The notes under the pieces are model-generated. The model searched no databases and had not been told where the DNA came from. It was given only the letters and a program-made list of their open reading frames with translations. A stretch of DNA of 64,000 nucleotides. It comes from an uncultured Clostridia bacterium. Its GTDB lineage: Bacteria; Bacillota; Clostridia; Oscillospirales; Acutalibacteraceae. This document shows positions 35,609 to 44,252 of the stretch, one piece after another (position 1 is the stretch's first letter; every line of letters starts with the position of its first letter). The translations under genes were made by a program, and so were the position numbers. The DNA is taken from the NCBI GenBank assembly GCA_947623505.1, contig CANQGT010000002.1:62001-126000 (forward strand), given 5' to 3'.

Positions 35609-37441
35609 ATGAGCGAACAATTCCCAAATATGGATTACGATGCCGATGAGGTTATCAACGGCTTTAAAGAAAAATTCAAGTGGCCGAAGGCGGGGGAGGT
35701 CCAGGCGGTAGTCAAGCCCGGAAAAATGCCGCTTCGTCTGCTTATTTCCGCGCTTATAACCCTTGTTGTGGGCGGAGTGCTCTACTATATGATGTTGCCC
35801 GCTCTTAATTTTAAGGACAGCCAAATGTATGTTTTCATAATCACGCTGATAATCGTGTTTATGGCCGCTTTTTCTTTTGTGTGCCGCGCCAACAAAAAGC
35901 TTGAGCGCAAGGAATACGTAAAGAAAAAATCCATTATTCCGATAATCATTATAATTGTGATAATTCTTGTTATGCTTATAGGCTGGCTTTGCGGCGCGAC
36001 TCTTTTCCGCGCCAAATCCTACAGTAAGCTTATGCCCGTTTCAAGCAGCGATTTCAGCGAGGATTTCAAAACAATAAATTATGATACCGTTCCGCGCCTT
36101 GACCAGCTCAGAGCGGTCACGCTCGCCGACCAGCAGCTCGGCTCCCTTTCGGAATACAAAAGCCAGTATATGGTTTCAAACACCACCACGATGATAAACC
36201 TCAACGGATCGCCCGTAAGAGTGGCTTATCTTGAATACGCGGACGTTTTCAAATGGTTCAACAACACGAAAAACGGCCTGCCCGCATATATGGTAATCGA
36301 CCTCGTTTCCCAGCAGGTGACGGTTGTCAACTGCCTTGACAAATTCGGGGAAGGCATAAAATACAGCCCAACCGAGCTTTTCAACGAAAAAGTGCTGCGC
36401 CACATACGTTTTCAGTATCCCACCGCGCTGCTCGGAACGCCAAATTTTGAGATAAACGACGACTACAGACCTTACTGGATAACCGCCGTGCTTGACAAAA
36501 CGATAGGTCTCTTCGGCGGAACGGACGTTAAGGGCGTTATCATTACCGACGCGCTCACCGGAGACAGTAATTATTACGATATAGAAGAAGTGAAAACAAA
36601 CGATGAGCTTCAGTGGATAGACGTTGTTTACGGCGATTCACTTATCATAGAGCAGTACAACTACTACGGCAAGCTCAAAAACGGCTTTTGGAACTCGATA
36701 ATTTTCCAAAACGACGTTAACCTCACCTCTTCCGGCTACGGCTATATCGCTATGGACGACGACGTATGGCTTTACACGGGCATAACTTCCTCCGAATCCG
36801 ACTCGTCAAACTTCGGATTTATCCTCTGCAACAAGAGAACAAAGGAAACGAGATATTACGAAAAGGGCGGCGCTATCGAAAACGCGGCGAGGGAATCGGC
36901 AAGAGACGCCGTTCAGAATTACGGCTACGAGGCGATTTTCCCGATTTTGCTTGATATCGAAAATCAGCCCACCTACTTTATGAGCCTTTACGGCAGCAGC
37001 AACACCGTTAAGGGCTACGCGCTTGTAAACCTCGCGGATAAAACGATAGTCGGCACCGGCCTTGTCGATAATTTAAAGAGCGATATTAAGGCGCTCAACG
37101 CGGCGGTGCAGAATTATATTTCGGCGCTTCAGGATAAGGGCGTTATCGGCAGCGACGTTGACTTGAACGATTATATCGCCGATGAAAACGAGCCTGCTCC
37201 CGATACTCCTCCCGCCGTGCAGGAGGGCAACACCGTTACCGGCGCCGTCTCCTCGATAAAGACGTCGGTAAACGACGGCAACACCTACTACTATCTTGAG
37301 ATAAACGGAAAATACTACTATATCTCCGTTGTCGATTGTATGGAGGTTCTGCTCGTCAATAAGGGCGACACCGTTTCCGTTACCGTTGAGGGCGGCAGCG
37401 GCGGCAAATTCGTCAAGGCTTCCGACGTGACCGTAAAATAA
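35609..37441 (+). CDS. Large membrane-anchored protein of unknown function with a C-terminal OB-like domain
   Basis: 610 aa, not recognised. Three membrane spans are seen at about residues 41-60, 72-92 and 109-131. The following 480 residues should be outside the cell: an alpha/beta region with many aromatic residues (LGGT-type signal motifs absent), then a Pro-rich hinge (about 530-545: APDTPPAVQEG) and a last domain (about 546-610) whose strand pattern TVTGAVSSIKTSVNDGNTYY, then GDTVSVTVEGG, resembles small OB barrels. AAGGAG precedes the ATG. It is single, with its own promoter and terminator. I offer no function. Confidence 0.6.
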   Translation: MSEQFPNMDYDADEVINGFKEKFKWPKAGEVQAVVKPGKMPLRLLISALITLVVGGVLYYMMLPALNFKDSQMYVFIITLIIVFMAAFSFVCRANKKLERKEYVKKKSIIPIIIIIVIILVMLIGWLCGATLFRAKSYSKLMPVSSSDFSEDFKTINYDTVPRLDQLRAVTLADQQLGSLSEYKSQYMVSNTTTMINLNGSPVRVAYLEYADVFKWFNNTKNGLPAYMVIDLVSQQVTVVNCLDKFGEGIKYSPTELFNEKVLRHIRFQYPTALLGTPNFEINDDYRPYWITAVLDKTIGLFGGTDVKGVIITDALTGDSNYYDIEEVKTNDELQWIDVVYGDSLIIEQYNYYGKLKNGFWNSIIFQNDVNLTSSGYGYIAMDDDVWLYTGITSSESDSSNFGFILCNKRTKETRYYEKGGAIENAARESARDAVQNYGYEAIFPILLDIENQPTYFMSLYGSSNTVKGYALVNLADKTIVGTGLVDNLKSDIKALNAAVQNYISALQDKGVIGSDVDLNDYIADENEPAPDTPPAVQEGNTVTGAVSSIKTSVNDGNTYYYLEINGKYYYISVVDCMEVLLVNKGDTVSVTVEGGSGGKFVKASDVTVK

Positions 37442-37452
37442 AAAAACAATTT

Positions 37453-37492
37453 ACCCGCCGCGGTTTTGCTTTAAACCGCGGCGGGTATTATT
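37453..37492 (+). terminator. Perfect terminator after the 610-aa gene
   Basis: ACCCGCCGCGGTTT (37453-37466) pairs with AAACCGCGGCGGGT (37473-37486); the T-run after it is interrupted (ATTATTATT), so efficiency may be moderate. Confidence 0.75.
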
Positions 37493-37557
37493 ATTATGAA
37501 ATAATTATATTTGTTTAATACGGTATTACCGGCAACGCTCTTTTGCGTAAGCGGGCT

Positions 37558-38043
37558 TCAGTAGCGGCGTATCTCTTCGCTCCGCGAATTTCTGAAAGTA
37601 AACAGGCGTATCGGGAAAGCGTCGAAAACGTTTTCGTCTATCGGCACCCATTTGTCCTCGCCCTCAAGATAAAAGCGGGATATTTTAACGTATTTGTGCT
37701 TTTTCTTTTCGGTAACGGTTTTTACGGTTCTGCCTATCATCGGCGCGGCGTAATTGACAACGGCGTTTTCAAATTCGTCCGCGCTTTCGTAATCCCATTC
37801 CTGCCAAAACGTTCTGCCGTCTATATCGGCTATAAGCATACGCTTTTTGCCGTTCAAAACCAAACTGACCGTGAGCACCAGCTTAGGATTGTTCTGCGTT
37901 CCCGAAAGCGCCACCCATGTTTCTTCCTCAATAAAATCGCTTTTGCCGCACGCTTCGGTTATCTTTTTTTTAATGCTTTCGCAGCAGGCGACTATTCTGT
38001 CGTTATCGCTCATATTTTCGTAAGCGCCGTTTGTGTTTTCCAC
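37558..38043 (-). CDS. Conserved-looking hypothetical protein downstream of dnaI
   Basis: 161 aa, soluble, not recognised. A helical start (NDRIVACCESIKKKITEAC) precedes a beta-rich middle (KLVLTVSLVLNGKKRMLIAD) and a basic end (SRSEEIRRY). It starts 13 nt after the dnaI stop on the same strand, so it is probably in the dnaD-dnaI transcript. Its real status is supported by AAAGGAGA 9 nt before the ATG and coupling; its role is unknown. Confidence 0.5.
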   Translation of the reverse strand: MENTNGAYENMSDNDRIVACCESIKKKITEACGKSDFIEEETWVALSGTQNNPKLVLTVSLVLNGKKRMLIADIDGRTFWQEWDYESADEFENAVVNYAAPMIGRTVKTVTEKKKHKYVKISRFYLEGEDKWVPIDENVFDAFPIRLFTFRNSRSEEIRRY

Positions 38044-38056
38044 TCTGTAATCTCCT

Positions 38057-39028
38057 TTATTTTATGTATCTTATATCGCTGCCCTCAAGTATCAGCGTTG
38101 AATATTCGCCGGCAATGCGGCTTATTATGCGCTGGCCGTACTCCCTCGCCAGATCGTCGTGCCCGTAATTCGTGCTGATTATCGTCGGCTTTTTCCGGAG
38201 GAGCCTTGTGTTTATTATGTTATAAACGCAGGCGGCGGAAAACTTTGTTGAAAATTCCGTGCCGAGATCGTCTATTACAAGCAGATCGGTGCCGAGAACG
38301 TCGTGCTCGTTGTAATAATTGTTTTCGGCCCGCCCGAAGCTTTCGTTTTGTAAATCTGAGATAATGTTTTGGCTCGTTCCGTAAATAACGGAGCAGCCCC
38401 TGTTTATCGCCACGTTCACAATGGCAAGGCTCAAATGAGTTTTGCCTACGCCGGTGCCGCCCATAAACATAAGATTAGGAGAATGAACGTTAAACGTTTG
38501 GGCGTAATTGCGGCAGGTTTCAAGTATTCTTTCCGCCTTTTCCCGCGGCGATATTCCGTTTTCCATAACGGTATCGGGATAATAGCGCGGATCGAACGTT
38601 TCAAACGTGCATTCGTCAAGCGGGGCGCGCTTTCTTATCTCGTTTCTGACTATCTCCTTTAAAAGCTCCTTATGGCAGGAGCACATATGCCCGTTGTAAT
38701 ATCCCGTATCGCTGCATACGGGGCAGAAATATTTAACGGTAAGAACCTGCGCGTCATATCCGTTTTTAACAAGAAGCTCGCTTCTTTCCTTTTGCAGCGC
38801 AAGGCTCGCTTTGCGGAGCCTTTCGACCTCCGCCTCCTTGCTGCCCTCAAAGAAAAAGAGCTTTGAAAGGGAAAACCCGATGGCGGAAAGTTTTTTCTGT
38901 ATTTCCTCCAGCTCAGGTATTTTTGCCGATATTTCCCTTTGGAGAGCACCCGCATCAAGCGCCGCTTTTTCGCGCCTGCGCTCCAGCATATTTATCGCTT
39001 TCTGATAGACCTCGCTTTTGTATGCCAT
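38057..39028 (-). CDS. dnaI: Helicase loader, DnaI/DnaC-like AAA+ ATPase
   Basis: Loads the replicative helicase at origins or restarting forks. 323 aa. The N-terminal part has a Cys-rich zinc motif (CPVCSDTGYYNGHMCSCH) that in DnaI contacts the helicase. The AAA+ core has Walker A GGTGVGKTHLSL, Walker B DLLVIDDLGTEF, sensor 1 IISTNYGHDDL and the arginine-finger region GQRIISRI. It lies 9 nt after the dnaD-like gene, the usual primosome pair of Firmicutes. Confidence 0.9.
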   Translation of the reverse strand: MAYKSEVYQKAINMLERRREKAALDAGALQREISAKIPELEEIQKKLSAIGFSLSKLFFFEGSKEAEVERLRKASLALQKERSELLVKNGYDAQVLTVKYFCPVCSDTGYYNGHMCSCHKELLKEIVRNEIRKRAPLDECTFETFDPRYYPDTVMENGISPREKAERILETCRNYAQTFNVHSPNLMFMGGTGVGKTHLSLAIVNVAINRGCSVIYGTSQNIISDLQNESFGRAENNYYNEHDVLGTDLLVIDDLGTEFSTKFSAACVYNIINTRLLRKKPTIISTNYGHDDLAREYGQRIISRIAGEYSTLILEGSDIRYIK

Positions 39029-39037
39029 TTTTCTACC

Positions 39038-40066
39038 TCAATACTTTATATCCGTGTTGTTCATAGCGTCTCGTTTTATTTTTTCAATATCATAAGTGGG
39101 TTTCCTGCTGATTTCGCCGGTTTTTCTCTGCGGTTCAGTCTGTTTTTCCCTGCTCTTTCGGAATTCCTCCGTCTCCCGCGCTTCGTCAAGCGGAGTGGAA
39201 ATTCCCTTTTTCTTCCAGTTTTTCAGCACCTTGTCAACATAACCGAGGCTCGGCGAACCGGTGTTTTCTTTCATTCTGTCTATCGCGAGGGAGATCATTT
39301 CTATCGAAAAATCGCCGCGCCAGCGCTTGATCATTTCCCTCTGCCTTACGGTAGGCCTTTTATGCGCTATTCCCGCGAGCGCCGCTATTTCGCTCCATTC
39401 CCTGTCGCTCTTTTCAAGCTCCTTGAGCTTTTCCTCTGCGTCGTCAAGCGTAACAACGCCCTCGTCCATCCAATTCTGAGCGATTTTAAGTATATACGCC
39501 GCGCCTATCGTCCGGCTGCCGTCCTTTTCTTTGAGCGTTTTGCAGTATTCAAGTATCATAAGCACGACTTCCGGCCGCAGACCGTAGAAATTGACCATAT
39601 TGACCATCATTTCTTCTTCGCTGTGGCTTATCGTTCTGCCCAAAACGCTCTGCGCCTCGTTCAAAAGCTCGCCTATTTCGGCATTGCCGCGAACGGCGGC
39701 AACTATATCTTTCGGAGTGAGCGTCGGAGCGGAAATTTCGGTTTTCGGCTTCGCCTTTTTTTCCGGCTCTCCGCTTTCGACCTTTTCCGGCGCCGAATAT
39801 ACGGCCTCCCTCGCCGCTTCTCCGTCCGCGCCGACAACGCCCTCCGCGATCCAAAATTCCATAAGCTCGCATACGTCGGCGGACGTGAGCCCGAGCTTTT
39901 TGGCTATTTGGGCGCTTGAGCTTTTTCCGTTGGAGCTCAGAATTATGAGCAAAGCCTTGAGCTGGTATTCGCTCGCGAGCTTTATGTACTTGTCCGCAAC
40001 GGCGGCGGGAACATTAAAAACGCCGCCGCTCCAAACGGGCCCGAAAGGCGCTATACTGTACTCCAT
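39038..40066 (-). CDS. dnaD: DnaD/DnaB-domain primosomal protein
   Basis: 342 aa. DnaD remodels the origin and brings in the loader and helicase. An N-terminal winged-helix region (about 25-75: LKALLIILSSNGKSSSAQIA) is followed by an acidic linker and two DnaD-like C-terminal (DDBH2) domains, with the helical signature MMVNMVNFYGLRPEVVLMIL, YILKIAQNW and the YVDKVLKNWKKKGI end motif. ATG 40066 is chosen because AGAGGAAG lies before it. It is transcribed with dnaI. Confidence 0.85.
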   Translation of the reverse strand: MEYSIAPFGPVWSGGVFNVPAAVADKYIKLASEYQLKALLIILSSNGKSSSAQIAKKLGLTSADVCELMEFWIAEGVVGADGEAAREAVYSAPEKVESGEPEKKAKPKTEISAPTLTPKDIVAAVRGNAEIGELLNEAQSVLGRTISHSEEEMMVNMVNFYGLRPEVVLMILEYCKTLKEKDGSRTIGAAYILKIAQNWMDEGVVTLDDAEEKLKELEKSDREWSEIAALAGIAHKRPTVRQREMIKRWRGDFSIEMISLAIDRMKENTGSPSLGYVDKVLKNWKKKGISTPLDEARETEEFRKSREKQTEPQRKTGEISRKPTYDIEKIKRDAMNNTDIKY

Positions 40067-40169
40067 AAAACTTCCTCTTTTTTTTGACAACTTTGTGCTG
40101 TAAATTTCATTTTAACAAAAAGCGCGTATATTGTAAATAGATAAATTGCACGGATTTTATGATTTGGTA

Positions 40170-40198
40170 TTGACAAAATGCCGCCGTTTGATTATAAT
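40170..40198 (+). promoter_or_regulatory. Perfect consensus promoter of tRNA-Gly
   Basis: -35 TTGACA (40170-40175), 17-bp spacer, -10 TATAAT (40193-40198), 14 bp before the tRNA. Confidence 0.93.
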
Positions 40199-40211
40199 TT
40201 CCTTACAGTGT

Positions 40212-40287
40212 GCGGATTTAGCTCATCCGGTAGAGCGCCACCTTGCCAAGGTGGAGGTAGCGAGTTCGAGTCTCGTAATCCGCTCCA
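40212..40287 (+). tRNA. tRNA-Gly(GCC), CCA encoded
   Basis: A 76-nt cloverleaf: the acceptor GCGGATT pairs with AATCCGC, the anticodon stem CCACC/GGTGG holds TTGCCAA (anticodon GCC), the T-arm is GCGAGTTCGAGTCTCGT, the discriminator is T, then CCA is encoded. Confidence 0.97.
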
Positions 40288-40289
40288 GT

Positions 40290-40326
40290 TCACCGTCGGC
40301 ATTTCGATGCCCGCGGTGATTTTTTT
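40290..40326 (+). terminator. tRNA-Gly terminator
   Basis: TCACCG (40290-40295) pairs with CGGTGA (40314-40319), with an inner GGCAT/ATGCC stem, then seven T. Confidence 0.75.
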
Positions 40327-40329
40327 GCC

Positions 40330-40362
40330 CGAAAAAAGGCTCTTCAAGCGAAGAGCCTTTAT
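40330..40362 (-). terminator. Terminator of the S1-domain gene
   Basis: AAAGGCTCTTC and GAAGAGCCTTT form an 11-bp stem around AAGC; read on the minus strand it is followed by six T. It lies just after the S1 gene stop. Confidence 0.85.
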
Positions 40363-40365
40363 GTT

Positions 40366-41280
40366 TTATTCCTCGAAAACCGTGCATATCTCCTTCGGGG
40401 CGTTCGGCGTTGAATACTCAAAGCGGTCTATGTGATCGCCGTTTACAAAATACGTAAGCTCTCCCGCCGTCTGCGCCTCGTCAAACGCCTCCACGACAAC
40501 AAGCTTTATCTTCATCTTATCGGGCAGAACGGATTTGATGTAAACAGCGACCTGCTGCCCCTCAAAAAGATAATCGCACGGCTCCGCAAGCCCGGCGAGA
40601 TTCGGCATCAGCTCAACAAATACTCCGTATGGCTCTATGCTCCGCACCGTTCCCGTAACCGTCTCCCCCGGCTCGAAGAGCGTGGCGTTTTCCCTCCACG
40701 TTCCAAGCAGTTCCTTTAGGGAAAATGTGAGCTTTTCCGGCTCTCGCTTTCTGAGCACCACCCTTATGTTTTCGCCCTCGCTGAGCCTTTCGCGCGGGTG
40801 GTTTATTCTTGAGACGGAAAGCATATCGATGGGTATCAGGGCGTTGATTCCCGCGCCTATATCTATGAAAGCGCCGAATTTTTCAAGATGCGTTACTCTC
40901 GCGTTTATTATGTCGCCGACACGCAGCTTATCTATGTAATTTCTTTTGCAGCCGAGCTGCACCGCTTTTCGCGAGAGTATGGCGCTTATGTTGCCGAAAT
41001 CGTCGCGCTGAAAGCCGAGCACCGTAAAGCACACCGGCTTGTTGACCTTTGAGATAAGGGCAATGTCCCTCGTCGTGCCGTCGTCGATACCCACGGCGCC
41101 CTCCTCGCGCGGTATCATACCGCGTATAATGCCGAGATCTACGTGAAGATTGTGTTCACTGTCGCACAAAAGAACACGGGATTCAATAACGCTGCCGTTC
41201 ATCATAGCCGTTTTGACCTCTTCAAGCGAATCGAATTTGCGCTGAAGACTTTCGTTCTGCCCTTCGGGATAAAATTTCAT
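40366..41280 (-). CDS. S1 RNA-binding-domain protein (RpsA-like)
   Basis: 304 aa with three S1-type OB domains: about 27-100 (VIESRVLLCDSEHNLHVDLG), 112-180 (GDIINARVTHLEKFGAFIDI) and 195-260 (GETVTGTVRSIEPYGVFVEL). The GAFIDIGAGINALIP and GVFVELMPNLAGLAE strands are classic. In clostridia, such shorter S1 homologues are annotated as RpsA-like and may help mRNA binding, but essential ribosomal S1 function is not established. AGAGAG precedes the ATG. The leader carries a perfect hairpin at 41295-41329. Confidence 0.82.
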   Translation of the reverse strand: MKFYPEGQNESLQRKFDSLEEVKTAMMNGSVIESRVLLCDSEHNLHVDLGIIRGMIPREEGAVGIDDGTTRDIALISKVNKPVCFTVLGFQRDDFGNISAILSRKAVQLGCKRNYIDKLRVGDIINARVTHLEKFGAFIDIGAGINALIPIDMLSVSRINHPRERLSEGENIRVVLRKREPEKLTFSLKELLGTWRENATLFEPGETVTGTVRSIEPYGVFVELMPNLAGLAEPCDYLFEGQQVAVYIKSVLPDKMKIKLVVVEAFDEAQTAGELTYFVNGDHIDRFEYSTPNAPKEICTVFEE

Positions 41281-41294
41281 AACATCACTCTCTT

Positions 41295-41329
41295 TAGATA
41301 ACTGAAAAATTGCGTTTTACAGTTATCTA
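41295..41329 (-). promoter_or_regulatory. Perfect hairpin in the S1-gene leader
   Basis: TAGATAACTG (41295-41304) and CAGTTATCTA (41320-41329) are exact complements around 15 bases, ending 15 nt before the start codon. There is no T-run, so it is not a terminator. It may be an autoregulatory RNA structure or a dyad operator. Confidence 0.5.
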
Positions 41330-41353
41330 TATGCAAACGCATCGGTAATTATG

Positions 41354-41382
41354 TTGTAAACGGAATTTGTTTGTGCTACAAT
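41354..41382 (+). promoter_or_regulatory. Promoter of the DUF951-prfA operon
   Basis: -35 TTGTAA (41354-41359), 17-bp spacer, -10 TACAAT (41377-41382). Confidence 0.7.
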
Positions 41383-41398
41383 ATTACGGGTGAATCAA

Positions 41399-41578
41399 AT
41401 GAATTTGGAGCTTCATGACATTGTGATAATGAAAAAGCCTCATCCCTGCGGGTGCAACGAGTTTGAGGTGCTGCGCCTCGGAGTGGATTACAGGCTAAAA
41501 TGCGTAAAATGCGGCAGAGAGGTAATGGTGCCGCGCATAAAGGCCGAAAAAAGCATAAAAGGAGTTAAAAATGTTTGA
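41399..41578 (+). CDS. DUF951 family protein
   Basis: 59 aa. The family hallmark is the start [20 protein letters not shown] and the pair CVKCGRE, giving a small four-cysteine zinc-ribbon-like protein. In Firmicutes it is widespread with unknown function, thought to bind nucleic acid. ATG 41399 is preferred over GTG 41390 by comparison with family starts; the ribosome site is weak and the leader only about 10 nt long. It overlaps prfA by 8 nt. Confidence 0.85.
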   Translation: MNLELHDIVIMKKPHPCGCNEFEVLRLGVDYRLKCVKCGREVMVPRIKAEKSIKGVKNV

Positions 41579-42647
41579 CAAACTGACCGAAGTTGAAAAG
41601 CGGTTTGACGAAGTAAACAAAATGATATGCGAGCCCGATATACTCAACGATCAGGAGCAGTATAAAAAACTTATGCGCGAAATAAAGCGCCTCACTCCCG
41701 TAGTTGAAAAATTCAGGGAATACAAAAAGGCGAAAAGCGCCAACGAGGAAAGCCGCTCGCTTCTTGACGAGGGCGGGCTTGAGCCCGATTTCGCCGAAAT
41801 GGTTAAAACAGAGCTTGAAACAAGCAGGGAGGATATGGAGCGAATATCCGAGGAACTGAAAATTTTGCTGCTTCCGCGCGATCCGAACGACGACAAAAAC
41901 GTTATCATAGAGATACGCGGCGGCGCGGGCGGCGAGGAAAGCGCTCTTTTCGCCGGCGTGCTCTACCGTATGTATTCGATGTACGCGCAGGCAAAGGGAT
42001 TTAAAACGGAGACGCTGAACTCAAACGAAACGGGGCTCGGCGGATTCAAGGAGATAAGCTTTTCCGTTGAGGGCGACGGCGCGTTCAGCCGATTCAAATT
42101 CGAGAGCGGCGTTCACCGCGTTCAGAGAGTTCCCGAAACGGAAAGCCAGGGGCGTATTCACACCTCAACCGTCACCGTTGCCGTTCTGCCCGAAGCCGAG
42201 GACGTTGATTTTGAGATAAACGAAAAGGATCTTGAGATAGACACTTTCCGCTCAAGCGGCGCGGGCGGGCAACATATCAACAAGACCTCCTCGGCAATAA
42301 GGATAACCCATCTGCCCACGGGCACCGTTGTTGAATGCCAGGACGAGCGAAGCCAGCATAAAAACAAGGAAAAGGCGATGAAGGTGCTTCGTTCGCGCCT
42401 TTATGACGCGGAAAAGGCAAAGCACGACGCGGAGATCGCCGGCGAACGCAAGGCTCAGGTGGGAACGGGCGACCGTTCGGAGAGAATTCGCACCTACAAT
42501 TATCCCCAGGGGCGCGTTTCGGATCACAGAATAGGGCTTACTCTTTATAAGCTTGAGCAGATACTGAACGGCGACCTCGACGAGCTGATAGACGCGCTTA
42601 TAACGGCGGACACCGCCGAAAAACTGAAGGCTCGGAGCGAAGAGTAA
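41571..42647 (+). CDS. prfA: Peptide chain release factor 1
   Basis: Ends translation at UAA and UAG. 358 aa, normal length. The catalytic GGQ lies in [15 protein letters not shown]; the [15 protein letters not shown] region and the [20 protein letters not shown] end are typical of RF1 rather than RF2. The methyltransferase gene prmC that often follows is missing; a TsaC-CoaE fusion follows instead after 36 bp. AAAGGAG precedes the ATG inside the DUF951 gene. Confidence 0.96.
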   Translation: MFDKLTEVEKRFDEVNKMICEPDILNDQEQYKKLMREIKRLTPVVEKFREYKKAKSANEESRSLLDEGGLEPDFAEMVKTELETSREDMERISEELKILLLPRDPNDDKNVIIEIRGGAGGEESALFAGVLYRMYSMYAQAKGFKTETLNSNETGLGGFKEISFSVEGDGAFSRFKFESGVHRVQRVPETESQGRIHTSTVTVAVLPEAEDVDFEINEKDLEIDTFRSSGAGGQHINKTSSAIRITHLPTGTVVECQDERSQHKNKEKAMKVLRSRLYDAEKAKHDAEIAGERKAQVGTGDRSERIRTYNYPQGRVSDHRIGLTLYKLEQILNGDLDELIDALITADTAEKLKARSEE

Positions 42648-42683
42648 AAGCGCTAATAAAAAACTTTTAAGAAAGAAAAACTT

Positions 42684-44252
42684 ATGGAGACACGATTACT
42701 TTCCGCAAGTGAATACGATATAGCCGTTGCCGGAAAAATCATCGCCGGCGGCGGGCTTGTGGCCTTTCCTACGGAAACCGTTTACGGGTTAGGGGCAAAC
42801 GCCTTTGACGAGGCGGCGGTCAAAAAGATTTACGCCGCGAAGGGCAGACCGAGCGACAATCCGCTGATAGTGCATATAGCCGAAAAGGAGGATATAATTC
42901 CCCTTGTAAAGGAGGTCACGCCGAAAGCCAAGGCGCTCATCGACGCTTTTTTCCCCGCCCCGCTCACAATTATTTTGCCCAAAAGCGAAAAAATAGGAAA
43001 CGCTGTTTCGGGCGGGCTTGACACCGTGGCGGTGCGTATGCCTCAAAACAAGACCGCTTGCGCGCTCATAAAGGCGGCGGGAGTGCCGATAGCCGCGCCG
43101 AGCGCCAACACAAGCGGCGCACCGAGCCCGACCAAGGCAAAGCGCGTTATAGAGGATATGAACGGAAAGATCGACGCCGTTATCTGCGGCGGAGACTGCG
43201 ATTTCGGCGTGGAATCCACCGTCGTCTCTTTAGCGGGAGAGGTTCCCGTTATACTGCGCCCCGGCGCGGTGACAAAAGAGATGCTTGAGGAGGTTATCGG
43301 CAAAGTCGAGGTTTCCCCCGCCGTTTTGGAGGGAATGGCGGAAAACGAGACTGCCGCTTCTCCCGGTATGAAATATAAGCATTACGCCCCAAAGGCAAAA
43401 ATAATTATCGTAAACGCGCGGCGCGAGCGATACGAGAAATTCGTTAATTCAAGGAAAAACGCCTTTGCCCTTTGCTTTGAGGGTGATAAAGTGACGGTTC
43501 CGAAGGTAACTTACGGCACCGAAAACAGCGATCTTTCGCAGGCCCGCGAGATATTCGACGCGCTTCGCACGCTCGACGATATGGGCGCGAAAAAGGTCTA
43601 CGCGAGAATACCGAAAAAAACAGGCGTGGGAATGGCGGTTTACAACAGGCTCATACGCGCCGCCGCGTTCAGAATAATCGATCTTGAAAAGCCGTTTTTA
43701 ATCGGCCTTACCGGTCAGACAGGCGCGGGCAAGGGCTTTGCCGGCGAATATCTGAAATCGCTCGGCTTCATCGTGCTCGACGCCGATATTTACGCAAGGC
43801 GCGTGTGCGAAAAAAATTCTCCCGTTCTTTCGGTTCTTTCGGAAAAATTCGGAAACGATATAATTGTAAACGGAGAGCTCAACAGGCCGCTGCTGGCGGA
43901 AAGAGCGTTTTCAAGCGAAAAAAACACTCAACTGCTTAATTCGATAACTCACCCCGCCGTTTTGGAGCTGTGCCGAAAAGAGGCGGTCTTTCCCGCCGTG
44001 CTTGACGCGCCCCTGCTTTTTGAAAGCGGCGCGGACGGGCTTTGCTATAAGACAATAGCCGTGCTTGCCCCGAAAGAGCTCCGCCTTGAGCGCATAATGA
44101 GGCGCGACGGTATATCCGAGCACGAGGCCCGCCTCAGAATGAGGGCGCAGAAAAGCGGTAAATTTTATAAAGAAAATTCGGATTTTACCGTCATAAACGA
44201 CGGAAGAGATATAAAAAATCAAATTTTGAACGTATTGGAGGAAATTTTATGA
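42684..44252 (+). CDS. Fusion: threonylcarbamoyl-AMP synthase (Sua5/TsaC) + dephospho-CoA kinase (CoaE)
   Basis: 522 aa. Residues 1 to about 190 are the YrdC domain (GGGLVAFPTETVYGLGANAF, KGRPSDNPLIVHI, APSANTSGAPSPT), which makes TC-AMP from threonine, bicarbonate and ATP for tRNA t6A37. Residues about 200-330 match the Sua5 C-terminal domain (SPGMKYKHYAPKAKIIIV). From residue 339 a complete CoaE begins: P-loop GQTGAGKG (345-351 region, Lys350), VLDADIYARRV, FGNDIIVNGELNRPLLAERAF and DAPLLFESG. It catalyses the last step of CoA synthesis. The joint is in one uninterrupted frame. The stop overlaps the next ATG. Both halves keep their motifs and should be active. Confidence 0.9.
   Translation: METRLLSASEYDIAVAGKIIAGGGLVAFPTETVYGLGANAFDEAAVKKIYAAKGRPSDNPLIVHIAEKEDIIPLVKEVTPKAKALIDAFFPAPLTIILPKSEKIGNAVSGGLDTVAVRMPQNKTACALIKAAGVPIAAPSANTSGAPSPTKAKRVIEDMNGKIDAVICGGDCDFGVESTVVSLAGEVPVILRPGAVTKEMLEEVIGKVEVSPAVLEGMAENETAASPGMKYKHYAPKAKIIIVNARRERYEKFVNSRKNAFALCFEGDKVTVPKVTYGTENSDLSQAREIFDALRTLDDMGAKKVYARIPKKTGVGMAVYNRLIRAAAFRIIDLEKPFLIGLTGQTGAGKGFAGEYLKSLGFIVLDADIYARRVCEKNSPVLSVLSEKFGNDIIVNGELNRPLLAERAFSSEKNTQLLNSITHPAVLELCRKEAVFPAVLDAPLLFESGADGLCYKTIAVLAPKELRLERIMRRDGISEHEARLRMRAQKSGKFYKENSDFTVINDGRDIKNQILNVLEEIL

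Noticed and set aside
38939..39919. A 326-codon plus-strand frame opposite dnaD and dnaI
   Set aside because: Phe/Arg-rich translation typical of antisense frames; the minus-strand genes have clear domains and ribosome sites.
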